In this document: positions 39,096 through 47,804 of the stretch, piece after piece
How the letters are laid out: each line of letters starts with the position of its first letter
Numbering within the stretch: the first letter of the stretch is position 1
Assembly: GCA_026708055.1 (NCBI GenBank)
Contig: JAPOVS010000019.1
Coordinates: forward strand, 188,532-252,531
DNA: 64,000 bases
From: a bacterium
GTDB taxonomy: Bacteria; Actinomycetota; Acidimicrobiia; Acidimicrobiales; CATQHL01
Reading direction: 5' to 3'
Translations under genes and position numbers: made by a program
Notes under the pieces: generated by a model
The model's database searches: none
Seen by the model: only the letters and a program-made list of their open reading frames with translations
Told to the model about the DNA's origin: nothing

Positions 39096-40589
39096 TCAGG
39101 CGAAGACCGTGGGGCCTATCCCGGCGATGTCCTCGTCGAGGGGGAAGAAGGGGCGCTGCATCCGCTCGAACGGCAGTGATCGCACCGAGGCCGGCGTCGG
39201 TCCGGGGGAGTCGATGACGATCACGGGAGCATCGGGGTACGCCATCCGGTAGTTCATCGGGTTCTTGGCGACGGCGAACTTGGAGGTGTGGGCGTCCACT
39301 CCAACCGAGGTGTACTGCTCCCCGGTCCACTCATAGGTGGGGTGCGAGGCGATCACGATCTGTAGGCCGCCGGCGCGCAGTACGGCGGTTGGGCCCATCT
39401 CTCCGACGACGCCCTCCCAGATGCCGCCCTCGTAGACGAACCTGCCGTCGGTGAGCACTTCGACGGTGCCGGTGATCGACATGGGATCGCCCCAGCGGGG
39501 GTCGAGTTGGTGGCCGAGGCGGAGCGTCACTTCGGCTCCGACACCCGCCATGTGGCACTGCGCAGCCGCCTCGGGGTCCACGACCGGCGCCACGGACACC
39601 GCGTCGGGAGCGAGATCCGCCAGCGCGGCGATACAGGCGACGCTGTCGCCGGCTGCCCCGCCGCCACAGGCATCAGCGGTCTCCATCAACACGACCGGGC
39701 TGTCGTCGATCAGGAGACCCCGGCGCACGGCCTCGGCGGGGGTGGACATGTCCGGTTCGAACTCGTGGCGGCGTTGCCAGTACTCCTCGGCCAACGCCAC
39801 GGCGGCCGTCCGTGCCCCGTCCTGGTCGCCGTCGGTGATGACAAGCCCTCCACTGCCCATTCCGGGGCGGTCGATGAAGGGATGGACCAGGAACATGCTG
39901 GTGGACAGCACATCGGGGAGTTCCTCCAGCGCCTTGGCCTTGCGCATCATGTCGGCGAACGGGCCATCACCCTCGGTGGAGCCGTTCACGGCGCCCGTCA
40001 GCACCGGCACCTTGGCCATCACCATCGTCGGACGTGCCGCGCCGACGGCGGTATCGACGAGCAGCGAGGCGCCGCGCCGGCCGGTGGTGTAGGCGTCACG
40101 GTGGGGGTAGGTCTCCCAGGCGACCAGCCCATCGGCGTTGGTGACCATGTCCTCGGTGACGTGGGCGTGGAGGTCGAGCGTGGCAACGATCGGGACGTCT
40201 GGACCGACGAGGGAGCGGGCGTGCGCCAGCAGGTCACCCTCGATGTCGTGCACGGTCTCGGAGACCGCGGCGCCGTGCAGAGCCAGCAGCACCGCATCGA
40301 CCGGCACGACCGCCTCGAGGGCCGCCAGGAGATCGCGGCGCAGCGTCTCGTAGCACTCCGTGGTGAGCGGACCGCCGGGGCTCGTCGAAGCGAACAGCAG
40401 GGGTACCGGTTGCGCCCCGCGCTCGACCAGCACTTCCAGCATCCCGCCCATCACACCCCCGGCGACCTCCAGAACGTCATCGCCGTAGCGGAGCTCGAAT
40501 CGCTCGAAGGCGGCGACGTCGATCGGCCGGCCCCCGAAGTCGTTGCACTCGGTCAGGATCCCGCCGACGGCGATGCGTGGTGCTGGCAT
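39096..40589 (-). CDS. M81 family metallopeptidase, MlrC-like
   Basis: Homologue of MlrC (microcystinase C family), 497 residues, usual size about 500. MlrC was named for linearised microcystin degradation, but most relatives are of unknown substrate and often sit with peptide transporters. Visible motifs are GGILTECNDF at the N-terminus, ATLDLHAHV (Asp and His metal ligands) and WETYPHRDAYTTG (His ligand). The C-terminal MlrC domain begins around residue 305 with ADACGGGAAGDS. ATG 40589 is preceded by GGAGGAGGAG with 7 nt spacing. It is transcribed after the lactonase-like gene (40 bp gap) and divergent from the ABC operon starting at 41730, which may bring in its substrate. Confidence 0.88.
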   Translation of the reverse strand: MPAPRIAVGGILTECNDFGGRPIDVAAFERFELRYGDDVLEVAGGVMGGMLEVLVERGAQPVPLLFASTSPGGPLTTECYETLRRDLLAALEAVVPVDAVLLALHGAAVSETVHDIEGDLLAHARSLVGPDVPIVATLDLHAHVTEDMVTNADGLVAWETYPHRDAYTTGRRGASLLVDTAVGAARPTMVMAKVPVLTGAVNGSTEGDGPFADMMRKAKALEELPDVLSTSMFLVHPFIDRPGMGSGGLVITDGDQDGARTAAVALAEEYWQRRHEFEPDMSTPAEAVRRGLLIDDSPVVLMETADACGGGAAGDSVACIAALADLAPDAVSVAPVVDPEAAAQCHMAGVGAEVTLRLGHQLDPRWGDPMSITGTVEVLTDGRFVYEGGIWEGVVGEMGPTAVLRAGGLQIVIASHPTYEWTGEQYTSVGVDAHTSKFAVAKNPMNYRMAYPDAPVIVIDSPGPTPASVRSLPFERMQRPFFPLDEDIAGIGPTVFA

Positions 40590-40629
40590 GTCCCGGCTCC
40601 TCCTCCGCTTCAGTCCGGGTCGGCTGGGC

Positions 40630-41496
40630 TCAGTCCAGGCCGTAGGCCCGGCAGGCGGAGCGCCAGCGCAGGTCCTCGGTGTCCTCGGCGTCCAGCGGCC
40701 CGATGAGCGACTCGAAGGCCTCGGCCTGACGCCGGTAGCCACCGCCGACGTTGCAGACGGGCCAGTCGCTGCCGAACATCAGGCGGCTCGAACCGAATGA
40801 CTCGAGGGCCACATCGAAGGCGCCTCGCAGATCGTCGGGCGTCCAGTCGGCGTGCGGGGTGACGTTGTGCAGGCCGGAGACCTTGGCGAACACGTTCGGG
40901 AAGCTCGCCGCCGCTCCCATCAGCTCCACCCAGCGGGAGAAATCGTCGGTTCCGATCGGCGGCTTGTTCAGGTGGTCGATCACGATGTGGAGGTCGCCGA
41001 CCGCGGTCGCCAACGTGGGCACGTGTTCCAAGTGGCGCAGCTGCACACCGACGAAGTCGTAGGCCATCCCGTGCTGGGCCAGGACGCCGAGGCTCTCGAT
41101 GACCGCGGGTTGCAGCACCCAGTCAGGATCGGGTTCGTCGTGGATCAGGTGCCGGATTCCCACGACCGCCCCGGCCGACTGCAGCCCGTCGAGCGCAGCG
41201 TCCGCCGCATCCGGATCCAGCAGGTCGAACCAGCCGACCACAGCCACGACTCGGTTGTCTGCTTCTGCCACCGTGAGCATCGCCGCCGTGTCGCCAAAGC
41301 TGTTCTCCGCCTGCACCAGGATCGCCTCGGTCACGCCCGTGGCCTCGATGTGTTGCCGCGCCTCATCGACGAGGAACGTGCGACGCAGCTGATGGAACAC
41401 CGGTGGCAGGTCGGCGTCGAGCCAGTCGTACGCGCACTGGTCGAGGTCCCACTGGTGGAGGTGCGTGTCGATGAGTCGGGTGGCGCGTGCGGTCAT
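40630..41496 (-). CDS. Amidohydrolase family 2, L-fuconolactonase-like
   Basis: TIM-barrel amidohydrolase of 288 residues in the subgroup that includes L-fucono- and L-rhamnono-lactonases and 2-pyrone-4,6-dicarboxylate hydrolase. The metal or active-site strands are IDTHLHQWD (His-X-His), VGIRHLIHDEPD, IVIDHLNKPP and LMFGSDWPVC (Asp). ATG 41496 has GGGAG 9 nt upstream. Followed by the MlrC-like gene in the same direction. Hydrolysis of a sugar lactone is the most common role in the subgroup; proof is lacking here. Confidence 0.88.
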   Translation of the reverse strand: MTARATRLIDTHLHQWDLDQCAYDWLDADLPPVFHQLRRTFLVDEARQHIEATGVTEAILVQAENSFGDTAAMLTVAEADNRVVAVVGWFDLLDPDAADAALDGLQSAGAVVGIRHLIHDEPDPDWVLQPAVIESLGVLAQHGMAYDFVGVQLRHLEHVPTLATAVGDLHIVIDHLNKPPIGTDDFSRWVELMGAAASFPNVFAKVSGLHNVTPHADWTPDDLRGAFDVALESFGSSRLMFGSDWPVCNVGGGYRRQAEAFESLIGPLDAEDTEDLRWRSACRAYGLD

Positions 41497-41729
41497 CTCT
41501 GAGATCTCCCGGAGTTCGTGGCGTGACTGGATTCTTGTCGCTCATCCGAGTGCCATGTCGCCCGGGGGCGTCGAAAATGATGATCCACCTGCAGGGTCGT
41601 TGCTCCGGCGGAGATCGCCGGGCGCCCGTTAGCGGCCGAAAAAGGGTTGAACTACAGTCCTGGCCGCTGGCGCTGACGGGGGGAGGCGCCCCTCCGCATC
41701 GCATATGGCGTTGGCGGAAGGAGATCAAC
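41497..41729. other. Divergent spacer upstream of the second peptide ABC operon
   Basis: A 233-bp spacer without a gene. It contains a TTGAACTACAGT stretch at about 41647-41660 whose TACAGT could be a -10 element, and a GC-rich hairpin GGGAGGCGCCCCTCC near 41680 in the leader. Confidence 0.4.
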
Positions 41730-43736
41730 ATGAATTCGCGACACGGCCGTCTTTGGAGGCGGTTGATCGTGCTCGCTGCTGTACCGATGCTCATCGCCGC
41801 CTCGTGCGCGGCCGATGACTCCGCATCGGAATCCGCCGACGCGGCAATGGCGGAGGCAAGTAGCGCATCCGCCGCTGCCGCCGACGCCATGGCAGAGGCT
41901 CAAGCCACGGCGGCAGCGGCCCGGAGTGCCCAGGCGGACGCCGCCACGGGCATCGCCGACGCGGCCGCCGCGGACGCGGCAGCTGCGGCGGCACTCGCCG
42001 CGGCCGAGGCGGCACAGGCTGCCGCCGACCTGGCACAGGCCACCGCCGAGGGAAATGTGGAGGCGATGGCTGCTGCCGAAGCGGCGCTCGCCGACGCGCA
42101 GGCCGCCGCGGAGGAGGCGCTCTCGGAGGCTGCTGCCGCTCAGGCCGAAGCCGACGTGGCACGCGAAGAGGCCGCCGCCGCGCAGGCCGAAGCCGACGCA
42201 GCACGAGCCGAAGCCGAAGCAGCGGCCGAAAGCGCCGCCGCGCCGGCGGGCGGACCGCAGCGCGGTGGGACGCTCACCTTCGCCCGGTTCTTCGAGACGC
42301 AGAACCTCGACCCGGCGGGGGTGGCCGACAACGGGTCCATCTTCGTGCGGGTGCAGATCTACAACACCCTCGTGGAAGCCGACCCCGACACCCTCCCGAA
42401 CGTGGGCCCGGGGATCGCCGACGAGTGGAGTTCCAGTCCCGATGGCATGACCTGGACGTTCCACATCCGCGACAACGCCAGGTTCTCCAACGGCGAGCCG
42501 GTCACGGCCGAGGACGTGCAGTTCTCACTGGAGCGGTTCGCGGACCCGACGATCAGCGTAAACATCCCGAGCCTCGGCGTCGGCGTCGAGAGCGTGGACA
42601 TCATCGATGACCAGACCGTGCAGGTGAACCTGGACCGCCCGGTCGGTGCGTTCCTCGAGAACATCTCGGTGTTCCCCGCATCGATCATCAACAAGGCCGC
42701 CGTGCTGGCCGAAGGCGACGACCACTGGATGAACCCGCTCGGCACCGGCCCGTTCAAGGTGAAGGAATGGGTGCCCGGCTCGCACATCACCCTCGAGCGC
42801 AACGAGTACTACTGGGAGGAGGGCAAGCCGTATCTCGACGAGATCCGGTTCGACTACATCCCCGACGACAACGCCCGCATCCTGCGCATCCAGGGAGGCG
42901 ACGCCGACCTCGTGGAGGGCGTGCCGTGGACGCAGATCCCCGACCTGTCCCTCAGCGAGGGCTTCAGCATCCACGTCGCCGACATCGTCCGCTACGAGGG
43001 CGTGTTCCTGAACCACACCATCCCGCCGCTGGGCGAGATCGGCGTGCGCCAGGCGCTGAACTACGCCACCAACAAGGCGGCTATCAACGAGGCGGTGTAC
43101 GGAGGCGTCGGCGAGATCGCCAACAGCATGATCCCCAAGGCGCTGTACCACTCCGACTACGACACCCTGCCGGCGTACTTCTACGACATCGAGAAGGCCA
43201 AGGAGCTCATGGCGGCGTCGTCGATGCCCGACGGCTTCGACCTCGCCTACATCTACCCGTCGGGCTCGACGGCCCACGAGCAGCTCGGGACCATCCTCCA
43301 GGCGGACTGGGCGCAGATCGGCGTGAACCTGTCCATCGAGGAGGTCGACACCGGCACGCTGTTCGGTGACCGCTTCTTCACGATGGAGTACGAATCGGGC
43401 GTGCCGCTGCCCAAGTTCACCTCCGACGTGGTCGTGCCCGACGAGGTGGCGCTGCTGTTCTACGACAAGGATCCGAGCAACATCCTCGCCGGGTTCTTCA
43501 CCGGTTGGGAGATCCCCGACGAACTCGAACGTTTCACCGAGGAGGCCGCTTTCACGACCGACGAGGCGATCCGGGCCGAGCTCTGGCCGGAGGTGCAGCG
43601 GATCGCCATGGAGGAGGCGCCCTGGGTGACGCTGTTCTTCCTGCCCACCGTGCACGCGGTGGCCGACCACGTCGAGGGATTCCGGGTCGTGCCCAACGGC
43701 TGGTGGGACCTCGAGGACGTCTGGCTCAGTAACTGA
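41730..43736 (+). CDS. Extracellular solute-binding lipoprotein, family 5, with Ala/Glu-rich coiled stalk
   Basis: Substrate-binding lipoprotein of the second peptide-type ABC transporter, 668 residues. A signal with lipobox LIAASC (Cys about residue 24) is followed by about 140 residues (30-170) made of Ala, Glu, Asp and few others, in patterns such as AQAEADAARAEAEAAAESAA that predict a long helix or coiled coil. The SBP_bac_5 domain follows from about 177 (GGTLTFARFFETQNLDP). Ordinary family members go from lipobox to domain within a few tens of residues, so the helix probably lifts the binding domain away from the membrane or through the cell wall. GGAAGGAG with 6 nt spacing supports ATG 41730; upstream in-frame ATGs are discarded. 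Confidence 0.92.
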   Translation: MNSRHGRLWRRLIVLAAVPMLIAASCAADDSASESADAAMAEASSASAAAADAMAEAQATAAAARSAQADAATGIADAAAADAAAAAALAAAEAAQAAADLAQATAEGNVEAMAAAEAALADAQAAAEEALSEAAAAQAEADVAREEAAAAQAEADAARAEAEAAAESAAAPAGGPQRGGTLTFARFFETQNLDPAGVADNGSIFVRVQIYNTLVEADPDTLPNVGPGIADEWSSSPDGMTWTFHIRDNARFSNGEPVTAEDVQFSLERFADPTISVNIPSLGVGVESVDIIDDQTVQVNLDRPVGAFLENISVFPASIINKAAVLAEGDDHWMNPLGTGPFKVKEWVPGSHITLERNEYYWEEGKPYLDEIRFDYIPDDNARILRIQGGDADLVEGVPWTQIPDLSLSEGFSIHVADIVRYEGVFLNHTIPPLGEIGVRQALNYATNKAAINEAVYGGVGEIANSMIPKALYHSDYDTLPAYFYDIEKAKELMAASSMPDGFDLAYIYPSGSTAHEQLGTILQADWAQIGVNLSIEEVDTGTLFGDRFFTMEYESGVPLPKFTSDVVVPDEVALLFYDKDPSNILAGFFTGWEIPDELERFTEEAAFTTDEAIRAELWPEVQRIAMEEAPWVTLFFLPTVHAVADHVEGFRVVPNGWWDLEDVWLSN

Positions 43737-43778
43737 CGCTCTGACAACGGCGACGTAGTCGCCACGACGCGATACTGG

Positions 43779-43805
43779 TCGGGTCCCCGTGCCGCGGGGA
43801 CCCGA
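43779..43805. terminator. Strong GC hairpin between binding-protein and permease genes
   Basis: TCGGGTCCCCG pairs perfectly with CGGGGACCCGA (11 bp, loop TGCCG). There is no T run. A hairpin here can protect the upstream lipoprotein mRNA or reduce read-through, giving more binding protein than permease. Confidence 0.7.
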
Positions 43806-43831
43806 CCCACGCCGGGAGGTCGTTTTCGCGT

Positions 43832-44779
43832 ATGTGGGGGTTCCTAGGGCGGCGGCTGCTGCACAGCATCTGGGTGCTGGCCGCCATCATCCTCGTGTCG
43901 TTCCTGGTCATCCGGCTCATACCGGGCGACCCGGTCGTGCAGATGCTGGGTCTCCAGGCGACACCCGAGAACATCGCCGCCGTCAACGAGGATCTCGGGC
44001 TCGACCTCCCGATGGGTCAGCAGATCGTGCAGTTCGTGGAGCGCGCCTTCCAGGGCGATCTGGGTTCGTCCATCATCAAGCGGGCGCCCGTGAACGACAT
44101 CGTGTTCGACCGGCTCCTGCCCTCGGTCTACCTGCTCCTGTACGCCACGGTCCTGGCGCTGATCATCTCGGTGCCGCTCGGCGCCCTCTCGGCCATCTAC
44201 CGCAATCGCGTGCCCGACCAGATCGTCCGCCTGACGAGCATGGTGTCCTTCGCCATGCCCCAATTCTGGCTGGGCCTGATGCTGATCCTGCTGTTCGCCA
44301 TCCAGCTCGACGTGCTCCCCAGCGGAGGGTACGGGGAAGGGTTCGGCGGGATCCTCCTGCACCTCACGCTGCCGGCGCTCACGATCGGCCTCTATCTCGC
44401 CCCGCAGCTCATGCGGACGCTGCGGTCGAGCCTCATCGAGGCGATCGACAGTGACTACGTGGAAGCTGCCCGCTCCCGGGGCTACCGGGAGAGCCGGGTG
44501 GTGGGCAAGCTGGCCATGCGCAACGCCCTGGTGCCGCTGATCAGCGTTCTCTCCATCAACATCGGTTTCCTCATCAGCGGCACGGTGATCGTGGAGGTCG
44601 TCTTCCAGGTGCCGGGTCTCGGAGCATTGCTGGTGCAGTCGGTGCTCAACAGGGACTATCCCGTGATCCAGGGGCTGATCCTCGTATTCGGCGCGATGGT
44701 CATCCTCGTCAACATCCTCGCCGACGCCGCCTACGCCGTGGTCGACCCGCGGGTGCGAGCCGGGATGGCGGCCGAATGA
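43832..44779 (+). CDS. Peptide-type ABC transporter permease, DppB-like
   Basis: BPD_transp_1 permease of 315 residues and the first channel subunit of this operon. The N-terminus has the family helix ending LIRLIPGDPVVQMLG, then FQGDLGSSI, and the ATPase-docking EAA loop is DYVEAARSRGYRE. The C-terminus is VVDPRVRAGMAAE. GGGAGG is 12 nt before ATG 43832, slightly far. It is separated from the lipoprotein gene by 95 bp containing a strong hairpin. Its stop overlaps the DppC-like start (ATGA). Confidence 0.94.
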   Translation: MWGFLGRRLLHSIWVLAAIILVSFLVIRLIPGDPVVQMLGLQATPENIAAVNEDLGLDLPMGQQIVQFVERAFQGDLGSSIIKRAPVNDIVFDRLLPSVYLLLYATVLALIISVPLGALSAIYRNRVPDQIVRLTSMVSFAMPQFWLGLMLILLFAIQLDVLPSGGYGEGFGGILLHLTLPALTIGLYLAPQLMRTLRSSLIEAIDSDYVEAARSRGYRESRVVGKLAMRNALVPLISVLSINIGFLISGTVIVEVVFQVPGLGALLVQSVLNRDYPVIQGLILVFGAMVILVNILADAAYAVVDPRVRAGMAAE

Positions 44780-45678
44780 GAACCCTCGCCTGGGCGGGCC
44801 GCCGGGCCGTGGGCCTCCGGGGGGAGGCGGCCGACCTGCTGCGCCAGGCCCAGACGGAGCGGCGCTGGTCGAACGTCACCCTGGGCATCGGGATCGCCAT
44901 CGTGGGCGCGCTCTCGGTCGCCGGGTTCTTCGCCTCTCTGATCGCTTCCGCCGACCCCAATGCCGTCGACCTGACCCAGCGCCTGCTCAGCCCCTCCGGG
45001 AAGCACTGGATGGGGACCGACCCGTTCGGGAGGGACATCTTCACCCGCACGCTCTACGCCATCCGGCTCGACCTGGTGGTGGTGCTCATCATCACGTACG
45101 TGCCGATGGTCTTCGGGATGATCGTCGGAGCGCTCGCCGGCTACTTCCGGGGATGGGTGGACGCCATCACGGTCCGCGTGATCGACGCCTTCATCGCCTT
45201 CCCGTTCATCGTGCTGGTGATCGCCGTGGTGGCGATCCTGGGGCCGGGCCTGAAGGGGGTGTACATCGGCGTCCTCGCCGTGGGCTGGACGCTGTACGCC
45301 CGGCTCACCAGGGGGGACATGCTGGTACTGCGCGAACAGCAGTTCATCCTTGCCGCACGCACGCTGGGCTACTCGCCGCGGCGGGTCATCCTCCGACATG
45401 CCATTCCCAACCTCATCAGGTCGAACCTCGTGTTCTCGATGGCCGACATCGTCCTGAACCTGCTGTTGCTGGCCGGGCTCTCGTACCTGGGGGTCGGCGT
45501 GCAGGCACCGACCGCGGAACTGGGCGCCATGGTTGCCGACGGCCAGTCGTTCCTCCAGCAGGCGTGGTGGGTCACGACGCTGCCGGGCGTGGTGATCGTG
45601 GTCCTCGGAGCCGGCTTCAGCATGATCGGCGATTCGCTGGCCGACCGCCTCGGCCAGAAGTTCGGGGTGGTCGGATGA
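44776..45678 (+). CDS. Peptide-type ABC transporter permease, DppC-like
   Basis: BPD_transp_1 permease of 300 residues with the N-terminal OppC_N segment. Family parts are HWMGTDPFGRDIFTRTLYAI after the first helix, the EAA-type loop FILAARTLGYSPRRV, and GLSYLGVGVQAPTAELGAMV near the C-terminus. Start and stop both overlap the neighbours by 4 nt, so it is translationally coupled. It forms the pore with the preceding protein. Confidence 0.94.
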   Translation: MRTLAWAGRRAVGLRGEAADLLRQAQTERRWSNVTLGIGIAIVGALSVAGFFASLIASADPNAVDLTQRLLSPSGKHWMGTDPFGRDIFTRTLYAIRLDLVVVLIITYVPMVFGMIVGALAGYFRGWVDAITVRVIDAFIAFPFIVLVIAVVAILGPGLKGVYIGVLAVGWTLYARLTRGDMLVLREQQFILAARTLGYSPRRVILRHAIPNLIRSNLVFSMADIVLNLLLLAGLSYLGVGVQAPTAELGAMVADGQSFLQQAWWVTTLPGVVIVVLGAGFSMIGDSLADRLGQKFGVVG

Positions 45679-46697
45679 CGTCGACCGACGCGGCACTCCG
45701 CGCCGGCGGGCCGGAGACCTCGGCGCCGCCGCTGCTGACCATCGAGGGGCTCCGCATCGGCTTCCCCTCGCTGGAGGGCATCGTCCTCGCCGCCAACGAC
45801 GCCCATCTGACCGTCGGTCAGGGCGAGGTGCTCGGGCTCGTCGGCGAGTCGGGGTCCGGCAAGAGCGTTACGTGCCGCGCCATCGTGGGGATGGTCCCCC
45901 ATCCGGGGGCGGTGCTCGGCGGGCGCATCGACTACGACGGGCGCAACGTGCTGGAGTTCAACCGCGCGGAGATGCGCGAACTCCGGGCCCGCGAGATCGC
46001 CATGATCTTCCAGGACCCCGCCAGCGCTCTGAACCCCGTCTTCACGATCGGCCATCAGATCTCCGAGGCCCTTCGCGTCAACGCCGGACTGGGCCGGGCC
46101 GCGGCACGCGCCAGGAGCATCGAGTTGCTCGAGAGGGTGGGAATCCCGGCGCCGGACAGGCGCATGTCGGCGTACCCGCACGAGATGAGCGGCGGCATGC
46201 GCCAGCGCGTCATGATCGCCATGGCACTGGCCGGTGAGCCGCGCCTGCTGCTGGCCGACGAGCCCACCACCGCCCTCGACGTCACGATCCAGGACCAGGT
46301 GCTGCAGCTCCTCGAGGACCTGCGGCACGAGCGGAACATGTCGATGATCCTGGTCTCGCACGACATGGGAGTCATCGGAACCGCCGCCGATCGTGTGGCG
46401 GTCATGTACGCCGGGCGCATCGTGGAGGTGGCTCCCACCGATGTGCTGTTCAGCAGCCCGGACCACCCCTACACGCGGGCACTCATCGACGCCATGCCGC
46501 AGCTCGAGCCGGAGGATCGATCGGAACTGCGGACCATCCCGGGCCAGCCGCCGGATCTGTTGAAGCTGCCGGAGGGATGCCCCTTCGCCCCTCGTTGCCC
46601 GCTGGCGCGCGACGAGTGCGCCGAGGTGTCGATGGAGTTGACCGCCGTCTCGCCGGCGCAGCTCTCGGCGTGCCCGTTCGCGAGGGGCCGATCATGA
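45675..46697 (+). CDS. Peptide-type ABC transporter ATP-binding protein, DppD-like
   Basis: First ATPase of the pair, 340 residues. All motifs are intact: Walker A GESGSGKS, Q-loop IFQDPASALNPV, signature MSGGMRQRV, Walker B LLLADEPTTALD and H-loop VSHDMG. The C-terminal oligopeptide/dipeptide extension carries Cys-rich GCPFAPRCPLARDEC, a [4Fe-4S]-type motif known in DppD/OppD. This contrasts with the degenerate first domain of the ATPase at 1-1295. ATG 45675 overlaps the permease stop. Confidence 0.95.
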   Translation: MTSTDAALRAGGPETSAPPLLTIEGLRIGFPSLEGIVLAANDAHLTVGQGEVLGLVGESGSGKSVTCRAIVGMVPHPGAVLGGRIDYDGRNVLEFNRAEMRELRAREIAMIFQDPASALNPVFTIGHQISEALRVNAGLGRAAARARSIELLERVGIPAPDRRMSAYPHEMSGGMRQRVMIAMALAGEPRLLLADEPTTALDVTIQDQVLQLLEDLRHERNMSMILVSHDMGVIGTAADRVAVMYAGRIVEVAPTDVLFSSPDHPYTRALIDAMPQLEPEDRSELRTIPGQPPDLLKLPEGCPFAPRCPLARDECAEVSMELTAVSPAQLSACPFARGRS

Positions 46698-47713
46698 GCG
46701 CGCTCCTGCCCACCGGTGCCGGCGGTGATCCGATTCTCGTCGTGGAGGCGCTGGAGAAATGGTTCGCCGTCGAGCGCTCACTGCTGGAGTGGATCCGCCG
46801 CAAGCCGCGCGAGCGCGTTCACGCCGTCGACGGGGTCTCGTTGCATCTGCTGCCGAACGAGGTGCTCGGGATCGTCGGAGAATCGGGCAGCGGGAAGAGC
46901 ACCCTGGCCCGTTGCCTGGTCGCCCTCTACCGGCCGGATCGGGGGAGCATCGTCTTCGACGGGCTCGACGTGACCGAGGCCGCGGGGCAGTCGCGCCGCG
47001 ATCTCCACGGACGGATGCAGATGATCTACCAGGATCCGTTCACCTCGCTCAACCCGCAGATGTCGATCGGGGCGGCCATCGAGGAGGCCGGCCGGGTGCA
47101 CGGCCGCGAGGGGGACGCTTTCGTGGGCGACCTCCTCGACGTGGTCGGGTTGCCGCGTTCGTTCGCGCGTCGCCGTCCCCGGGCGCTGAGCGGGGGGCAG
47201 CGCCAGCGTGCCGCCATCGCCAGAGCGCTGGCCGTGCAACCCGAGGTGTTGATCGCGGACGAGGCCGTGAGCGCGCTCGACGTGTCGATCCAGGCCCAGA
47301 TCCTGAACCTGTTCGCCCAGCTGAGCGACGATCTGGGCCTGGCGATGATCTTCATCGCCCACGACCTGGCCGTCGTCTCCCACGTGGCCGACCGCGTGGC
47401 CATCATGTACCTGGGGCGGATCGTGGAGGAAGGGCCGGTCGAGGCGGTCTTCCGGACCCCCCGGCATCCCTACACGAGGGCGCTGCTGGATGCCCATCCC
47501 GATCCCTACTCGCTGGGCGCGGCCGACGAGACCGCCTCCATCTCGGGAGACATTCCCTCGCCCCTCGACATCCCGTCCGGATGCCGCTTCCGGACCCGCT
47601 GCCCCTACGCCACCGACGTCTGCGAGACCGACGACCCGGCGCTCGCGCCCGACGACCTGCCGCACCGGGTGGCCTGCCACGTGCTGCCTTTCGGATCTCC
47701 GACTGAGGGTTGA
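46694..47713 (+). CDS. Peptide-type ABC transporter ATP-binding protein, DppF-like
   Basis: Second ATPase, 339 residues, with Walker A GESGSGKS, Q-loop IYQDPFTSLNPQ, signature LSGGQRQRA, Walker B VLIADEAVSALD (Ala-Val for the usual Pro-Thr/Val) and H-loop IAHDLA. The C-terminal Cys-rich CRFRTRCPYATDVC motif is complete. It overlaps the DppD-like gene by 4 nt and ends the operon. A short stem (CGGCGAG...CTCGCCG, 47716-47738) just after the stop may end transcription. Confidence 0.95.
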   Translation: MSALLPTGAGGDPILVVEALEKWFAVERSLLEWIRRKPRERVHAVDGVSLHLLPNEVLGIVGESGSGKSTLARCLVALYRPDRGSIVFDGLDVTEAAGQSRRDLHGRMQMIYQDPFTSLNPQMSIGAAIEEAGRVHGREGDAFVGDLLDVVGLPRSFARRRPRALSGGQRQRAAIARALAVQPEVLIADEAVSALDVSIQAQILNLFAQLSDDLGLAMIFIAHDLAVVSHVADRVAIMYLGRIVEEGPVEAVFRTPRHPYTRALLDAHPDPYSLGAADETASISGDIPSPLDIPSGCRFRTRCPYATDVCETDDPALAPDDLPHRVACHVLPFGSPTEG

Positions 47714-47715
47714 GA

Positions 47716-47738
47716 CGGCGAGACCGCCTCGCTCGCCG
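47716..47738 (+). terminator. Possible terminator after the ABC operon
   Basis: CGGCGAG pairs with CTCGCCG around a 9-nt loop, 3 bp after the DppF-like stop. No T tract follows, so this is only a candidate. Confidence 0.3.
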
Positions 47739-47804
47739 GACGGCGGTTGCCGAATAGCCCTGTGAACTAGGGTCGCTGTGAGCCGGCGAGGATCGGAGGG
47801 CACT

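Noticed and set aside
41487-41729. Longer N-terminus of the second family 5 lipoprotein (start near 41487)
   Set aside because: ATG 41730 has a good ribosome-binding site and is directly followed by a signal peptide with lipobox. The upstream codons lack protein-like composition.
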